NCBI GenBank assembly: GCA_905221605.1
Contig: CAJNDS010000034.1
Location: 124,001-188,000, forward strand
DNA length: 64,000 nucleotides
Direction of reading: 5' to 3'
DNA from: Symbiodinium natans
Lineage: Eukaryota; Sar; Dinophyceae; Suessiales; Symbiodiniaceae
Shown here: piece after piece, positions 34,342-45,216 of the stretch
Position numbering within the stretch: position 1 is the first letter of the stretch
How the letters are laid out: the number at the start of each line of letters is the position of its first letter
Made by a program: the position numbers and the translations under genes
The notes under the pieces: model-generated
Database searches by the model: none
The model's input: the letters and a program-made list of their open reading frames with translations, nothing else
Told to the model about the DNA's origin: nothing

Positions 34342-35107
34342 CTTTCACGAGTCAGTGTGCCCACAAGAGGGGCTCAGGGCAACTCAGAAAACAGAACTCG
34401 CAGCTTCGGAAGCTGAAGCTGCTGGTACGCCAAAATGCCTGCTGCAATGGTCTCGCCCCGGAGTCCTCGACGCGTTGACCGTTTGGAAGAGGCCACTGTG
34501 ACACGCGCAATGACACTGCCTCATCCTCAGATGAGACGACCACCATGGGTGAGCTCGCCTCCTCCAGGAGTCAACAAGTTCTGTGGCGTAGCTGTCCCGT
34601 TCGTTCGCTTACTCACTTACTTATATTCTCAATGAGAAATTACATGGTCCTTTGGTATTATTGTAGCGGCCTTATCATTCTCTTCTTCTTGGCCGCACTT
34701 ATTCTTACCATTATTATGTAGAGACTGCAATGATTCATTTTACAAACGAAGTGAAGATATGAACGAAGTGCGTGAAATTAGTGAATGCATGAACGAAGTG
34801 GTGAACCATTAAAAAACCTTATTCATCATTATGACATACAATCGCTGTTTCGGACTGATGGAAGGTCCAACCTTGCAAGGCAAAATGCCTTGCTGCTCAT
34901 GCAGGCCAACGTTGACTTTTTAGAGGTCCTTCTCCTCATCTTCTGAATGCGACTCATGCGATGCCACGCTCCATTCGGCATCCGAGTCCTGTCAATGCAA
35001 TACTGTACCTTCTGCTCAGATTATATAGTAGTAGTAATGATAATGCTAATCATAGTAATATAATGATAATTCATAATAATAATAATAATAAATAATAATG
35101 GTACCAT
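34342..35107. other. AT-rich stretch with simple repeats
   Basis: After possible 5' exons of the preceding gene (34412-34546), bases 34620-35100 are AT-rich. They contain three GAACGAAGTG-type copies (34747-34803) and an ATA/AAT microsatellite (35062-35097). There is no coding pattern. Confidence 0.5.
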
Positions 35108-35206
35108 TCACCGTGGACATTGTGTTGCTTGGCCACTGTCCTCGCCATATCGGCGGGGGCCGCGGCCCTTGCCCTTGCTCTTCCCCTTGTCCTTCGACCT
35201 TGCCCA
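35108..35206 (-). CDS. KGK-rich exon ending in a stop
   Basis: After the acceptor CTCTTGAG a 32-codon frame reads WARSKDKGKSKGKGRGPRRY and ends at TGA (35108-35110) after QATQCPR. The composition matches the other Lys/Gly exons nearby. It is either the last exon of the gene at 35920-36793 or an internal exon whose donor precedes the stop. The phase does not fit the exon at 35920 directly. Confidence 0.45.
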   Translation of the reverse strand, partial: WARSKDKGKSKGKGRGPRRYGEDSGQATQCPR

Positions 35207-35919
35207 CTCAAGAGGTTGGTTTAACATTTTGAGGCTTTCCGGTTGAAATGTAAAGGCTGCGCCTGTTGTTTATCTTCTCATGCTACGAAGAAAAGCTGAC
35301 TCTGTGTTTCCATCCAGGAAGTGGATCGGGCTTGTTGTGTTTTGACCCAAACAAGTCGAATCTGCTTTTCCTACTCGGAACTTCTTAGCAGAATGGGCAT
35401 GCCCATCGAGTATACTCTTTGGGACAGGGTGGGGATGCTCGAAACGATATTCGGAGGTCGGGTTTTGGACGTATGCGAAATACAAACTGTCGTTTCTTGT
35501 GGACTCGCGCAATGCAAAGTCGTCCCCGTGCGCCCCCATATCGTCGTGGGCCGCTTTCGGTTTTAGGGTGCTAGGGCCACAACGGCCACCGTTTTCGCGA
35601 CTGCAAACGCCGGCCTATCTGTCCTCCTATATCTGTTTTTTTTGCAGTCCTGCTATCTCTCGTCGTTTCATGTCGTTTCTATCCTCTTGCCTGTCCTGTG
35701 TCTCCTTTGCTGCTAATCTGTCCCTCATATCTGTCCTCGTTCCTGTCCTATCCTATGTCTGGATGAGGGGTACTAGAGCACTGTTGCTGCCGGTGATGCT
35801 GCATGCTGGCATAGTCGTCCTTAAAATCTACTAAAATCGAATAGCCCCACTGAGGGTGAGAAAACAGAGAAGCACCAGCATGGACACGAATTCTTTACAA
35901 AGATGATGTACGGCACGAC
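35207..35919. other. Non-coding T/C-rich stretch
   Basis: Bases 35590-35800 are pyrimidine-biased (CTGTCCTCGTTCCTGTCC-like), similar to the tracts at 22.1-23.4 and 55.3-55.6 kb. The frames at 35270-35566 are open on both strands and are not called. Confidence 0.45.
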
Positions 35920-36793
35920 CCGGATCCAAAGTCTGGGCAGCGGACTTGCCGCCTTTGCCCTTGCCTTCACCTTTGCCGGCGCCCTTCGCGTGGTAGGCCT
36001 GACCAATTGTGAAAACACCATGCTGTTTGCGTTGTAGTGGCCGCACATGGCTCGATGGCATGGCAGCAAGATGCCAGAATCTGCCAGTAGAAGGCACAGT
36101 CTTCTGCCCGTCCTCTGTCCGTGGCTCCGCTCGGGGCGCGTGGGCCTGACGGTTCAGGGACGGTTCAGGCAGGTGCTTTTGATCGCCGACGCCGAGCAGC
36201 TGGCCTCCTGATCCTTGGCCTTCTCTTCGGCAGGCTTCTGCAAGATGCGCAGCGGCTTCTGCAGTGCGGGGGTGAAAGCACAGAGGGCTTTCCTGATGTG
36301 TTGCTCGTGGACGGTTGCAGCTACTATAAGCCTATAAGACCCTGCACACCTGCGGATCGATCTTCATTTGAGTCTGCGTCGTGACTTCCACGTCCTCTCC
36401 ATCCTCTCCGGGCAGCACAATGGCAGTGCTACATAGTTCGACATCGTTCGACAACATCTGTTATCTCAAAAAGTTCTGGCGTACGATCTCGCATGCAGGC
36501 TTCTTGCTGTGCAAGTGCGCCTCGCCCTTAGGGTCTCGCTCCCGCCGACTTCCATCATCTCGCTTCTCGCGAGGTGCTCGCTGCAGGATCCTAGAGAACT
36601 CAATCGGTACGCTGTTGGCACTGCCCACACAATGCCCGCACAATAGAGGATATAGAGGGCGAGGCCCGCTGGGTGTCAGTTTCGACACCGGCGCCGCAGA
36701 GGAGGAGGCGGGCTCGCAATCGCCTGTACCACACACTGCGCTCCAGACGTATCTCGACTCCCGCTTGAAGCCAGGGTCCTTGGAGGTCACCAC
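35920..36793 (-). CDS. Four exons of a charged, KGK-containing protein
   Basis: Exons 36793-36724 (VVTSKDPGFKRESRYVWSAV, GC donor CAG|GCGATT), 36428-36350 (IVLPGEDGEDVEVTTQTQ, acidic, donor CAG|GTGTGC), 36258-36205 (KPLRILQKPAEEKAKDQE, GC donor GAG|GCCAGC) and 35998-35920 (AYHAKGAGKGEGKGKGGK, donor CCGG|GTCGTG). The last three are phase-consistent. Between the first and second there is probably one more exon around 36490-36560 (PREKRDDGSRRERDPKGE). They sit in line with the exons at 37-39 kb and probably belong to the same gene. No enzymatic domain is seen. Confidence 0.6.
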
Positions 36794-36948
36794 CTGCTTC
36801 TTCAACAAATGCTCCGGTCTGCTGAGGCAGCGCAGCCTGACCCGAGTATAGAGGCAGATTCAATGCAGACGTAGCCCGTTTTGCTGCCCGGAACTACGGG
36901 GGCAAAGAAGTCCTTGTCCGGCATATGCAAGTGAAATTTATACGGTTG

Positions 36949-38975
36949 CTATGATTCATGAAGCGCGCCTTCCCCGCGAAAATCTTGGCTGATCTGCCCT
37001 TCTTTGATGGTTTCATGAGGTCCTTGCCACTCGGCTACATTGCGCAAGGGGAGCCCGACCGTAAACCAAGGAACCTCACAACAGGGTCCTGGAGAGCGAA
37101 GGTGGGCGGAGCTCTCTGTGCCTGTCCTGGTGCTACGAGACGTACACGAGACTCATGCGGCATGAAACACGAGACCGTGCAATGAGATGCAATGAGGGAG
37201 GCTCTTTCTGAGGCTGAAGCCGAATTTCTGTGCAGCCTGGGCCTGGGCTTGCACCTTCGTCATCGGCTCCATGAGTGTAAGATTCTTTGCCGCGGTCTTC
37301 TGCTTCTCCTGCAGAGGCTGAACGAGGCTGGAACTCAGCAACTCAGCATTCTGATGGTTTACATCGGCTTTGGGATGATGTCAGAACCTCTCAGAAAGGT
37401 CTTAGATGTTGTCAGATGCTTCTCGGATGTTCTCTCCTTCTTTGACTGCGGACCAGAGGACAGGTCCGGGAACTGCTGATCCGCATTCCCTTTGGCTGGC
37501 CGCAGCTCATCCAAATCACCCCACACCTCCGCGAAAAGAGGGCGCTCTGCAGGTTTCTGACGCTTCTGCATCTCAGAGGGAAAAGGAAGGAAAAGGGTGG
37601 TGGACTGGCGTCTAAGGCTGTGGCAGAGCAGGAAGACGCTGCCTTGGCAGGTGCCACGACCTCCTGCCGGGACTGGGTTTGACGGCATGGAATTGAATAA
37701 GCAGAATGAACCTGACCTGCGCCGTGCTAGAATGCTAGAACAAACTATCTGACTATCCATCTTCATTGTACCATGTACCAAGATCACCGGAACAGGATTG
37801 CAGGGCCTTCTTGGGCGGAGGGCGCAGCGTCTCCGCGACCGCAACCTCCAGTCGGGACGGCATCACCTTGCAACCTGCTTCAACCTGACGTCCCTCGGGA
37901 CAAGCAAGATCCCCACCTGCTTGGGCGGTACGGGAGGAGCCTGCTTCGGCGGCGGCACTGGTGGGGGGATGTAGTAGCTGGCAGCCTGAGAGTGCAGGCG
38001 GATGTCTCTTGGTGCAAACCGCAAGCCACCACGAACCATGAAAGCTCAACACATGCTTCTGGCCTTCTTGGGCGGCGGAGGTTTTGGGAATGTAGCCTGT
38101 CAGGGCACGTTCAGTTGTGTCCGCTTCCCTTGTTTCCGTACCAGAGCTCGTTTCAGTCTCTCCGTCCTTGGATTGCGAGATTGGGACTGCCTCACGAGTC
38201 TCACGAGCCTCGCGCAGGGCAGAACCGGGGGCTCCCAAAAAGAGGCCAGCAGAGCCCAACTTGAGGTTTCCTCTCCGGCCTCCGGAACGGCAGCTGGCGG
38301 TTCTGGCGCCGCCTATCATAGTGCCAGCCGTCTCCCACATCCGACAGCTCAGTAGCTGTTGAACTTGCAGGGCCTCTGGAACTGGCGCAGGAGGTGGTGG
38401 AACCTGTCCCAACCAGCACACTTTCGCGAAGCGATTTCCTTCGACAACCCAACTCTGCTTGTGTTTGCACCAATGGCCACACACAGACACACACCCCAAG
38501 CTGGATAGCGCCCACCTCTGCGAAGGCGGGCGCTGCCACCTGCGGGGGAAGGTGGGCAGGGTGTCAACGGCACGTTCAAACGCAGCGGCAGGTGCACAAA
38601 ACTTGTGCGACCCAATCAAGGTGCATGCACGGCCTGCTCCAACATCTCTGACTGCATGTATTCATATGGGTCATCCCGTTTGACTTCGCCCCGCAGCACC
38701 TCAAAGGTGTGGCCCGAGATCGCTTCTCAAACTAGCGTCAACAGGAGATGACGTTTCCACACGCCAGTAGGACGCGGACCCGCAGTTGTTCTTGGCGTTC
38801 CTCATCCTGCAGCACGACTTGCAGAAGGGAAACACATCACCAAGTGCCTACTGACCATCTCTGGAACGACAACCTACGACACCAATGAAAGACAATGGCC
38901 CTACAGAAGCTGCCTCCTGTCTCTGGCGTTCCTTAGCTCGCGTCTCCAGAAGACGCAGCTTCTCCTGACCGAGAT
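36949..38975 (-). CDS. Proline-rich and coiled-coil exons of a large gene
   Basis: Best-supported exons: 38975-38914 (GQEKLRLLETRAKERQRQE, GC donor), 38806-38780 (DEERQEQLR), 38096-38064 (ATFPKPPPPKK, 33 bases, GC donor), 37985-37917 (AASYYIPPPVPPPKQAPPVP, donor CAG|GTGGGG), 37866-37807 (VMPSRLEVAVAETLRPPPKK, GC donor), an exon starting at 37571 (MQKRQKPAERPLFAE) and 37308-37255 (EKQKTAAKNLTLMEPMTK). All are phase 0 to one another where tested. Further Pro/Ala/Glu-rich exons lie at 38.22-38.60 kb. A possible last exon is 37074-36949 (ending GEGALHES), but a competing plus-strand frame covers it, and EPMTK also joins in phase to the exon at 36793. Repeated PPPKK ends suggest exon duplication. 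A scaffold role is likely; the partner is unknown. Confidence 0.6.
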
Positions 38976-39210
38976 CTGTAAAGCAGCACATCGATTCACA
39001 CACTGGGTTGCAAACACTCCTGCGCATACAATGTTCTTCTTTTTCTGCAGAAAATTTAAGCCACGGTCACACGTCCTACGTTCTCATCCACTACCCTGCT
39101 CACTACCCTGCTCACTACCCTGCTCACTACCCTGCTCACTCTCCCGCTTGGCATCTTCTGGGGCGTCCTGCCGCTCAGAAGGCACAGGGGAACCCTGGGC
39201 CGAAGCCTGG
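38976..39210 (-). CDS. Exon with SEQG repeat at its 3' end
   Basis: The frame reads EPNMLQASAQGSPVPSERQD, then APEDAKRESEQGS followed by repeats of EQGS encoded by the 12-base tandem repeat at 39091-39138. A donor (CAGG|GTAGTG) in phase 1 inside the repeat joins it to exon 38975-38914, giving ...SEQDLGQEKLRLL. If not spliced, the frame stops at 39084-39086. The 5' boundary is uncertain. A minus-strand origin is favoured because the chain downstream is in phase. Confidence 0.5.
39091..39138 (+). repeat. Four perfect 12-base units CTACCCTGCTCA
   Basis: Four exact tandem copies. On the minus strand each unit is TGAGCAGGGTAG, which encodes EQGS in the exon frame and also contains a usable splice donor (G|GTAGTG) in the same phase in every copy. 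Confidence 0.95.
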
Positions 39211-39351
39211 AGCATGTTCGGCTCTGCTCCGGGTTGCCTCCAGGATGGGGCTGATCTGCTCGAGAAACCGCACCTACAGCTTTCAGGAAACGCTCTGCAA
39301 GATTCTCTGCAAGTGTGCTGCAAGTGCTCTGCAAGTTGTCGCATGTCGTCA

Positions 39352-39412
39352 TCACGAGGCCCGCGCCTTCACTTTTTGAAGCTGCGCTTTCAGCTCATCC
39401 GGGGACAGCTCC
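39352..39412 (-). CDS. Short coiled-coil exon
   Basis: After CTTGCAG|G the frame reads ELSPDELKAQLQKVKARAS and meets TGA at 39352-39354. A GC donor just before the end (AAG|GCGCGG, phase 0) would allow it to continue into the exon at 39210. Heptad-like spacing (L, L, L, V) suits a coiled coil. A small upstream exon at 39539-39500 (SYDPNARPRRDLQ) is possible. Confidence 0.5.
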
Positions 39413-40763
39413 CTGCAAGGAGTATGGGCGTAAGAGGCGTAGGCATAAGACTTGCTGAGACGTGCTGAGGCACCTCGCTGCTGCCGCTGATGGCAGGCCT
39501 CTGGTCGGATAGCCAGCCTGCAGGTCTCGCCGAGGGCGTGCATTAGGATCGTAAGAGGCTGCAAGAGGCTGCCTTCCCAGATCTATTCCGGCGTCCCCAG
39601 CCCTTTTCGTAAGTAGAGCATGAGAAGGCATGCATCGGAGCCACACGTTGCGAAACACGTTGCGTGGGTGCTCGCCATGCGCAGTTTGCAATGTTCATGA
39701 AATGTGCAGTGTTGCTGGAGGTTTCTTGTGTCAAGGATCATGCACCCATGCCCGAACGATGACTACACAGAATGCGCGATGTGGGAACCGGAGATGGTGA
39801 CGACGTGCAGCACGCAATGTGTTTCGGAACGTGTCCACATACGCTCTGAACATCTCTGAACCCGAAAGCACCTCTGCCCTAACGACAAGGGGCAGAACCG
39901 CAAGCCACACTGGAACCACCCCCGAAATAGCACAGATGGACGGTGACCCCCTCCCTCCGAGACCTAGTGTGAAAGAAGGGAGACCCCGGGAGTTCTAAAC
40001 ATGAGAGGGGCATGTATCTGCATCATCTACCAGGATCTACCACTGACATGGGACCTTCCACAGCAGGTCCCGTAGCTGCAGCACCGTCATCGAGCGGGCC
40101 TCGACCCCCAAAAAAAGAAAAAAGCATCGCAGATGTCGAAGTGTCGAACTTGTGCTCCCCTCCACAGTGCCTCTGCCAATGTAGGGAGCGTTTCCTCGCG
40201 TGGGAGAGTTTGCACCCCGGATCACCCCGGTGAGGACACAAGCATGCCCCAAATCTCGGCCCCTACAGGACCAAACCACCGAACATTCAAGGCCAAGTCA
40301 AGTCGGAAGAGATCTTTCGCTGTACTAGCCAAGATGCAGTTTTACATGTTTTGCTGCGTGGTGGTCGAAGGTCCATTACACATGTCGCGACAATTATAGA
40401 GGGACAGAACTGATTGTGATCTACATTATGCACCGCACCGATTCATCTGGTCAGCCCATGCCCCCCAATGAACTGGCCAAGGTTCTCCCCGAAGGTCCAC
40501 CATCCGCTGCACGCGTGTTCGCTCAACTTGGGTGGCAAATCGCCTCGGACTGAACCATTGTGAACACGTCCACGCGTAGTAGGAGGACAACCAAAGCCCC
40601 ACTGATCCTGGAGTGAGTAAGAAAGCGTCTTATACTAGAGATACCAGTGGCCCACTCAAGCTAGAGTGCCAAATGTGCCAAATGAATGGGGTGAGGCACT
40701 GCCCCTCACCGCAAAGTATCAAGAAAGGATGGTGGCAACTCCCTTCAGACAATACTGCTGCAC
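39413..40763. other. Stretch without a firm exon
   Basis: Apart from the small candidates at 39.42-39.54 kb, nothing with matching splice sites was seen. Frames at 40012-40399 are open on both strands. Confidence 0.4.
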
Positions 40764-41561
40764 CTCACTGAACCTCTGAGCCCCAAGCTCTCGCTTCTGA
40801 AGTCGAAGCTCTTGTTGTCGCTGTTGCTGCGACTTTTGCTCCATTGCCTCCGAGGGTAGCTGGTCTCCCATGCGGGAATCATGATCATGCTTGCTTACTT
40901 GAAGCTTGGTGCAAAGCTCGGCAGACAAGGCCTCTTCTAACCGCTGCGCCCGCCTCGCCTGGCGCAGGACTTTGCAACTGGCTGTTGTCTACTCCTTCCC
41001 ACCTCCAAACCGAAAAAACCGGGAGAAAGTCAGAGGCAGACGCAAGGCCTCCAGTCTTTGGAACACGAGGTTGCGCTCTCGTGTAACTTCCTGCAACCAC
41101 CAAAACGCATTTTCACCAAGGAGAAGCCGAGACGAACTTCCGATGGAAGCACGCCAGCTGGAGCCTGCTTCCGCTGGTCATCATTCCAGCTCGCTGGCTT
41201 GGGCAGTGACGGTAGTGGCGCCTGAAAGAAAGAAAGCACGTTTGACAGGCGGGTTTTTTTCAGCTTCTTTGGGAGCAGTCCCCCAGCCTCATCTTTGTCA
41301 GCCTTCCCCTGCAAACGGGCCCGAGCCTGCAAGTGCTTCCGGCGCGCAAACCCTCGAGCGAAGCCAACCCAACAGCCACTCGACAGCCTAAACGCGGGTG
41401 AGGTTCCCTCTGGTAGAGCTTAAGCTCAAACGCCTGAGGCTTCAGCCCATTCTGCCCTCTTCCGTGCACTCGCACGCAGTGCCAGAACCTCTAGCATGCT
41501 CATTTCAAAATGTTGCATTGCAGGCATCCAACACGTCCAGGCCTGGTCCTCTTTCAGACGC
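40764..41561 (-). CDS. Four-exon coiled-coil segment
   Basis: Exons 41561-41434 (42 codons, RLKEDQAW ... ALRASARKRAEWAEAS, GC donor CAG|GCGTTT), 41352-41138 (71 codons, RRKHLQARARLQGKADKDEA, PKKLKK, then PLPSLPKPASWNDDQRKQ), 41090-41049 (EVTRERNLVFQRLE, GC donor) and 40958-40764 (65 codons, ARRAQRLEEALSAEL and a Gln/Glu/Arg run EQKSQQQRQQELRLQKREL). All phases match. If the last donor (GAG|GTGCAG) is not used, the frame ends at TGA 40719-40721. The heptad pattern and Gln-rich run predict a long alpha-helical coiled coil. It is probably part of the same gene or gene family as the exons at 31.6-39.4 kb. Confidence 0.65.
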
Positions 41562-42305
41562 CTTTGACAGCGCAGACTTTTTACTTGCATGTGGTTCCAA
41601 CTTGGAAACTCTGCAATTCTCAAAGGACATTTAAGGACCCAGCCTGCGAGGTGGTCTCGTATCTTCCACCTGAGCAGCTCTTCGCTTTGCTCTGAAAGAG
41701 CCTAGTCTGTCCAGATACCCTACCCGGCCTCCTCGGAAGGCGCTGCGTGCTGTGCCTCCAAAACTTGCCAACGAAGAGACTCAGGCCCTCTGTTCTTGGT
41801 TTTCTTCTTCTCAAAGAAAAGAACCCCCCGCACCGTAGGGATGCGGTTTCAGAGTCCGGTGTCTTTTGAGAAAGCCGTTTTGGCCTCCCACGCTTTTTGT
41901 CCCCCCCGAGTAGTTGGGCAGGCTAATGCAAGTCTGTGAAGCACCCAAAGCTCTCTCTCTCTTCTCCCTCGTTTCTTTGTGTTCCCTCTCAGGCTCCGCT
42001 CCTGCAGCGTCACGGCGCCGCCTGGTTGCACAATTTGGCGCACAAGTCTTGAAGAGCTTCTGTAATGAGCACATCGACGCACACATCAGCGCAAACAAAA
42101 CACCTCGAATAGGGAGCCGCCTCGACTCCTTCTCCACATGCTGGCCCCCATGTTGGGGGACTGCAAGCCCCAGGTCTCGGCAGCAAAAACAGCCAAACAT
42201 CTCGAGAGAATTGTCTTGGTCAGATCTTGCCATGGACGATTCTAAGTCAAGACCAAGTGCGCGGCAAGTAAGGCTTCCGACGGTACGGAGGACACGAACA
42301 AACAC
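41562..42305 (-). CDS. Candidate upstream exons of the coiled-coil gene
   Basis: Two minus-strand pieces look coding. One runs from an ATG at 42233 (ARSDQDNSLEMFGCFCC, a hydrophobic run GVLFALMCASMCSL and a basic-acidic helix AGAEPEREHKETREKRE). The other lies at about 41810-41730 (KKKTKNRGPESLRWQVLEAQ) before a donor CCGG|GTAGGG. A micro-exon at about 41696-41675 could join in the QSEELL frame. Phases between these could not be made consistent, so the order is tentative. Confidence 0.35.
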
Positions 42306-43464
42306 AAGACCTGGGAACAGGCACCCCGTAACCAGTCGGCCGGATGTCCCTAATGTTCCCTAATTTCATCACAAGCCAAAGGCAACAAAAGCTGGTGGGG
42401 CATTGGGCGAATGTGGAATGAGTCGGAATGAGTGTAGAGCGTACTGCAGTGTATGGAGCGCATGTACGAGGTGTGTATAGGGAATGAAAGCAGAGCGGGC
42501 AAAGGGAGATCGCGGAAAAGTTGTCATTGGCATAATGACACACCTCTCAACGCCCACGGCACTTGCCACATGCGGTATGTTTCTTCTACAAAGTAAGGCC
42601 CCACGCTCCTGCTGCTTTCGCCCAGCGTCGAAGCGAGGCTGGCCTTCCGGAACAGGCCCATCTGAGAATCTCTTCTTCTGAAGTGTCGTGCTATGGTGTG
42701 CACGCGGTATGGGTTAGGTCAGTTAGGTCCACAGGTATAGGATGGTGGAAGTGGGGATGAGCTGACCATCGTTGAAGCTGCCCTTCGCCACAGCACCAAC
42801 TGTTGCAAGTGCCCGTCCTCCCTGTGGGTGGGGTGTGGCAGCACAGAAACGCGCATTAAGAAACTCAGCACATGATTTAGCATGCTGCTCTGGGCTGAAG
42901 GCACACATGGTGCACTCACCCAGGTCGATTGCCAGAAGGCTTGTCATGGAGAAGCCCTCTCTGCATCTACAAGAGAAAGGAAGCTTCATGTCCCTGAACC
43001 TCCTACGACACAACTGCTGGAGATACCCAGCTCGAGCCCCCGAGAGGCTCGAACAAGATGCTCCACACATCTCCACACTCCTGCTCATATCGCGGTGCCT
43101 TGGCGCATCGCCGAGCAGCTCTGGATATGCCGGACATTCCAACATCTGCCCCGGGCTTATACTTAGATAGTTGTTCCAGGCCTTGATTCGGCACCCTTTC
43201 TGACACTACTTGGGATGCACGAGGATTCAGTTTTTGCTTGCTTGCCATCGAGCAGAGCTCGACTATTCGACTTGCTTGGTAAGAGCTGTAAGCCAGACCA
43301 AGGCAGAGTTCCTGCCAGCTGAACCTGCACCCATGAGCAGACTTGCAAAACAAGCCAGTACCGTGCTCCTGAGCTCGAGCGAATTGCTGGCGGCTGCGCT
43401 CCTTCACAGCTTACAATACAGCTGCTTCACGCCCAAACCCGAAGCATAACCTCAGTCACGGCAC
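42306..43464. other. Unresolved stretch, both strands open
   Basis: Minus-strand frames at 42723-43166 and 43003-43407 include exon-like pieces (for example one ending at a strong GTGAGT donor near 42917), but the frames on both sides of the splice sites are ambiguous. A GTGTGGAATGAGTCGGAATGAGTG-type repeat lies at about 42409-42434. Confidence 0.3.
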
Positions 43465-43567
43465 GCCTCTTCCTCCTCCTTCTTCTCCGCACGTCGCTTG
43501 TCCGCCAGGGTCTTCATGAACTCCTGGCACTTTGGCTCCATGGTACACTTAGGGTTGGCTTGCACAC
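43465..43567 (-). CDS. Charged internal exon
   Basis: After AACAAAG|GT the frame of 33 codons reads VQANPKCTMEPKCQEFMKTL, then ADKRRAEKKEEEE. It can end at a GT donor (GGC|GTGCCG) or two bases later at a GC donor. The Lys/Arg/Glu-rich end matches the coiled-coil exons downstream, so it may be a 5' exon of the same gene. No plus-strand alternative has comparable splice sites. Confidence 0.5.
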
Positions 43568-45216
43568 CTTTGTTTTGAGTCTCTCTTCCCCTTCAACCCG
43601 TATCTCTGCAGCATGCTTCGCGCGGACATTTTTCACAATGCGACACGTCACCGCTCTCGCAGAAAGACGCGCAGCCGCGGCCTGGGAGACAAACTAAAAC
43701 TAGCAACAGTGCGCAATGCCTACCGACTGGTTAAAATAACTCAACTGTGTTCCTACTGCAAGACTGGGTGCCAGTCGTTTTTCTGTAGTCCTTTATGATC
43801 GCACGCTTCTTCGTTTGCCTTCCGAGGGGGCCTTCCGAAAACGGACTGTGCAGTTTTGTGCAGTCCAAGACAGGAACTTGTGAAAGTTGTGGAACTCCAG
43901 CCTGTATATTGCGGAATGGCCGAGATGTAGCGAACCCTCTTGATCTCAGCTCCGACAAGACACGACAGCAACCAAAGGACCGCAAAGGCTGAGCTGTCTC
44001 CACGTGTCTCTACACAGAGGCTCGGCTTCCCACGTTCTTGAGGTACCTCAGAGAACAGGTGTATGTGCTAACTCAGAGAGCGCGGGGTTGGCCCCAGAGT
44101 GTGGCTCTCAACACCTTTGCAATCAAGAAGCCGATGCTTGGCCATCTTGAACCGCCCCCGGATCTTCGTTGAGACTCCTCGACGCTGTAGGCCCGGCATT
44201 CGCGCTGGCAACGCCCACCGCTCCTCGCACACCCAGAGCTGTGCTGCGTCAGCGCTTATATGACTGTATGAATATCGATTTCCGGCCTGCTTCGGCATCA
44301 GCGTCGGCACCTGCTGTACTTCAGCTTCTGCTCTAACCATCTAGCCATGTTGACTACACTTACTTTGACTTGCTTTGGCCCTGTGCACGCTCTCGACAGG
44401 CCTTCGGCACATGCGCAAGCGGATGCAGGCATGCGAGGCCGGAGAACCGGCATATGGAGGCTGTTTTGAAACAGCTCACCTCGCTTGCAACAAGCAATTG
44501 AGACGTCTCGGCCACCTTGGACCTCGTTTCCTCGCTATTAGGTTCCTGCCTGTGCACGCGCCACGGGCTGAATAGCGGAGATAGATGCCCGGAGCGTTGC
44601 CAAGCAGCGGTTGAACATGGCTCGGAAACGGCTCGGAAACGCCGACAGCTTCCAGGCTTTATGTGAACTTGGAAGGCATACTGTTTTACTGTTTTACCCC
44701 GTTGTGTCTTGTTGTGCCTGGGCTCCAGGTGTTGTGGCGGTTTTTGGTGGTTGGCACAGCACATAGTGCTGGGAAAGCTTGACTATGCTGCTAGAGCCAT
44801 TCGACGTCGCTTCTCGCTTCTCGGCACCCCAGTGCATAAGGAGAACTTCCAACTTCCGGGATTCAAGAAGTGAGCTCACACCGAGTCCTTGTCGCTGCCC
44901 TCGCTTGTGGTGCGCGGCCGCTCTGCCTGAAAAATGCGAAGCTGCAGGACAGAATTCAAACACTATACAAACACTATACAAAGACTACAAAGACAGGCGG
45001 AATCTCGCATGCCGAGGAGCTGCTGGAGCCTTTGGAATTGCAGGCTGCATGGGGGCAGGAGGTGTCGAACGCCTCTCCATGCCCTGCAGGCCCCAGCTTT
45101 GTCTCGACACATTTCAACTCATTTCAACACCACCCCTCCAAGGTTTCAAGGCGGACTGCCGGATTGCGGGGCTCTCCTTGTCGCTGTCCTCATCCTTGCG
45201 GCGCTCCACCTTGCAG
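43568..45216. other. Stretch with possible 5' exons of the plus-strand gene
   Basis: At 44995-45060 a plus-strand piece (GISHAEELLEPLELQ) between a GACAG acceptor and a CAG|GCTGCA donor could be an upstream exon of the gene at 45217. Its phase (0) does not fit directly (phase 1 needed). A triplicated CTATACAAA/CTACAAAGA motif lies at 44961-44997. The rest has no firm exon. Confidence 0.35.
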
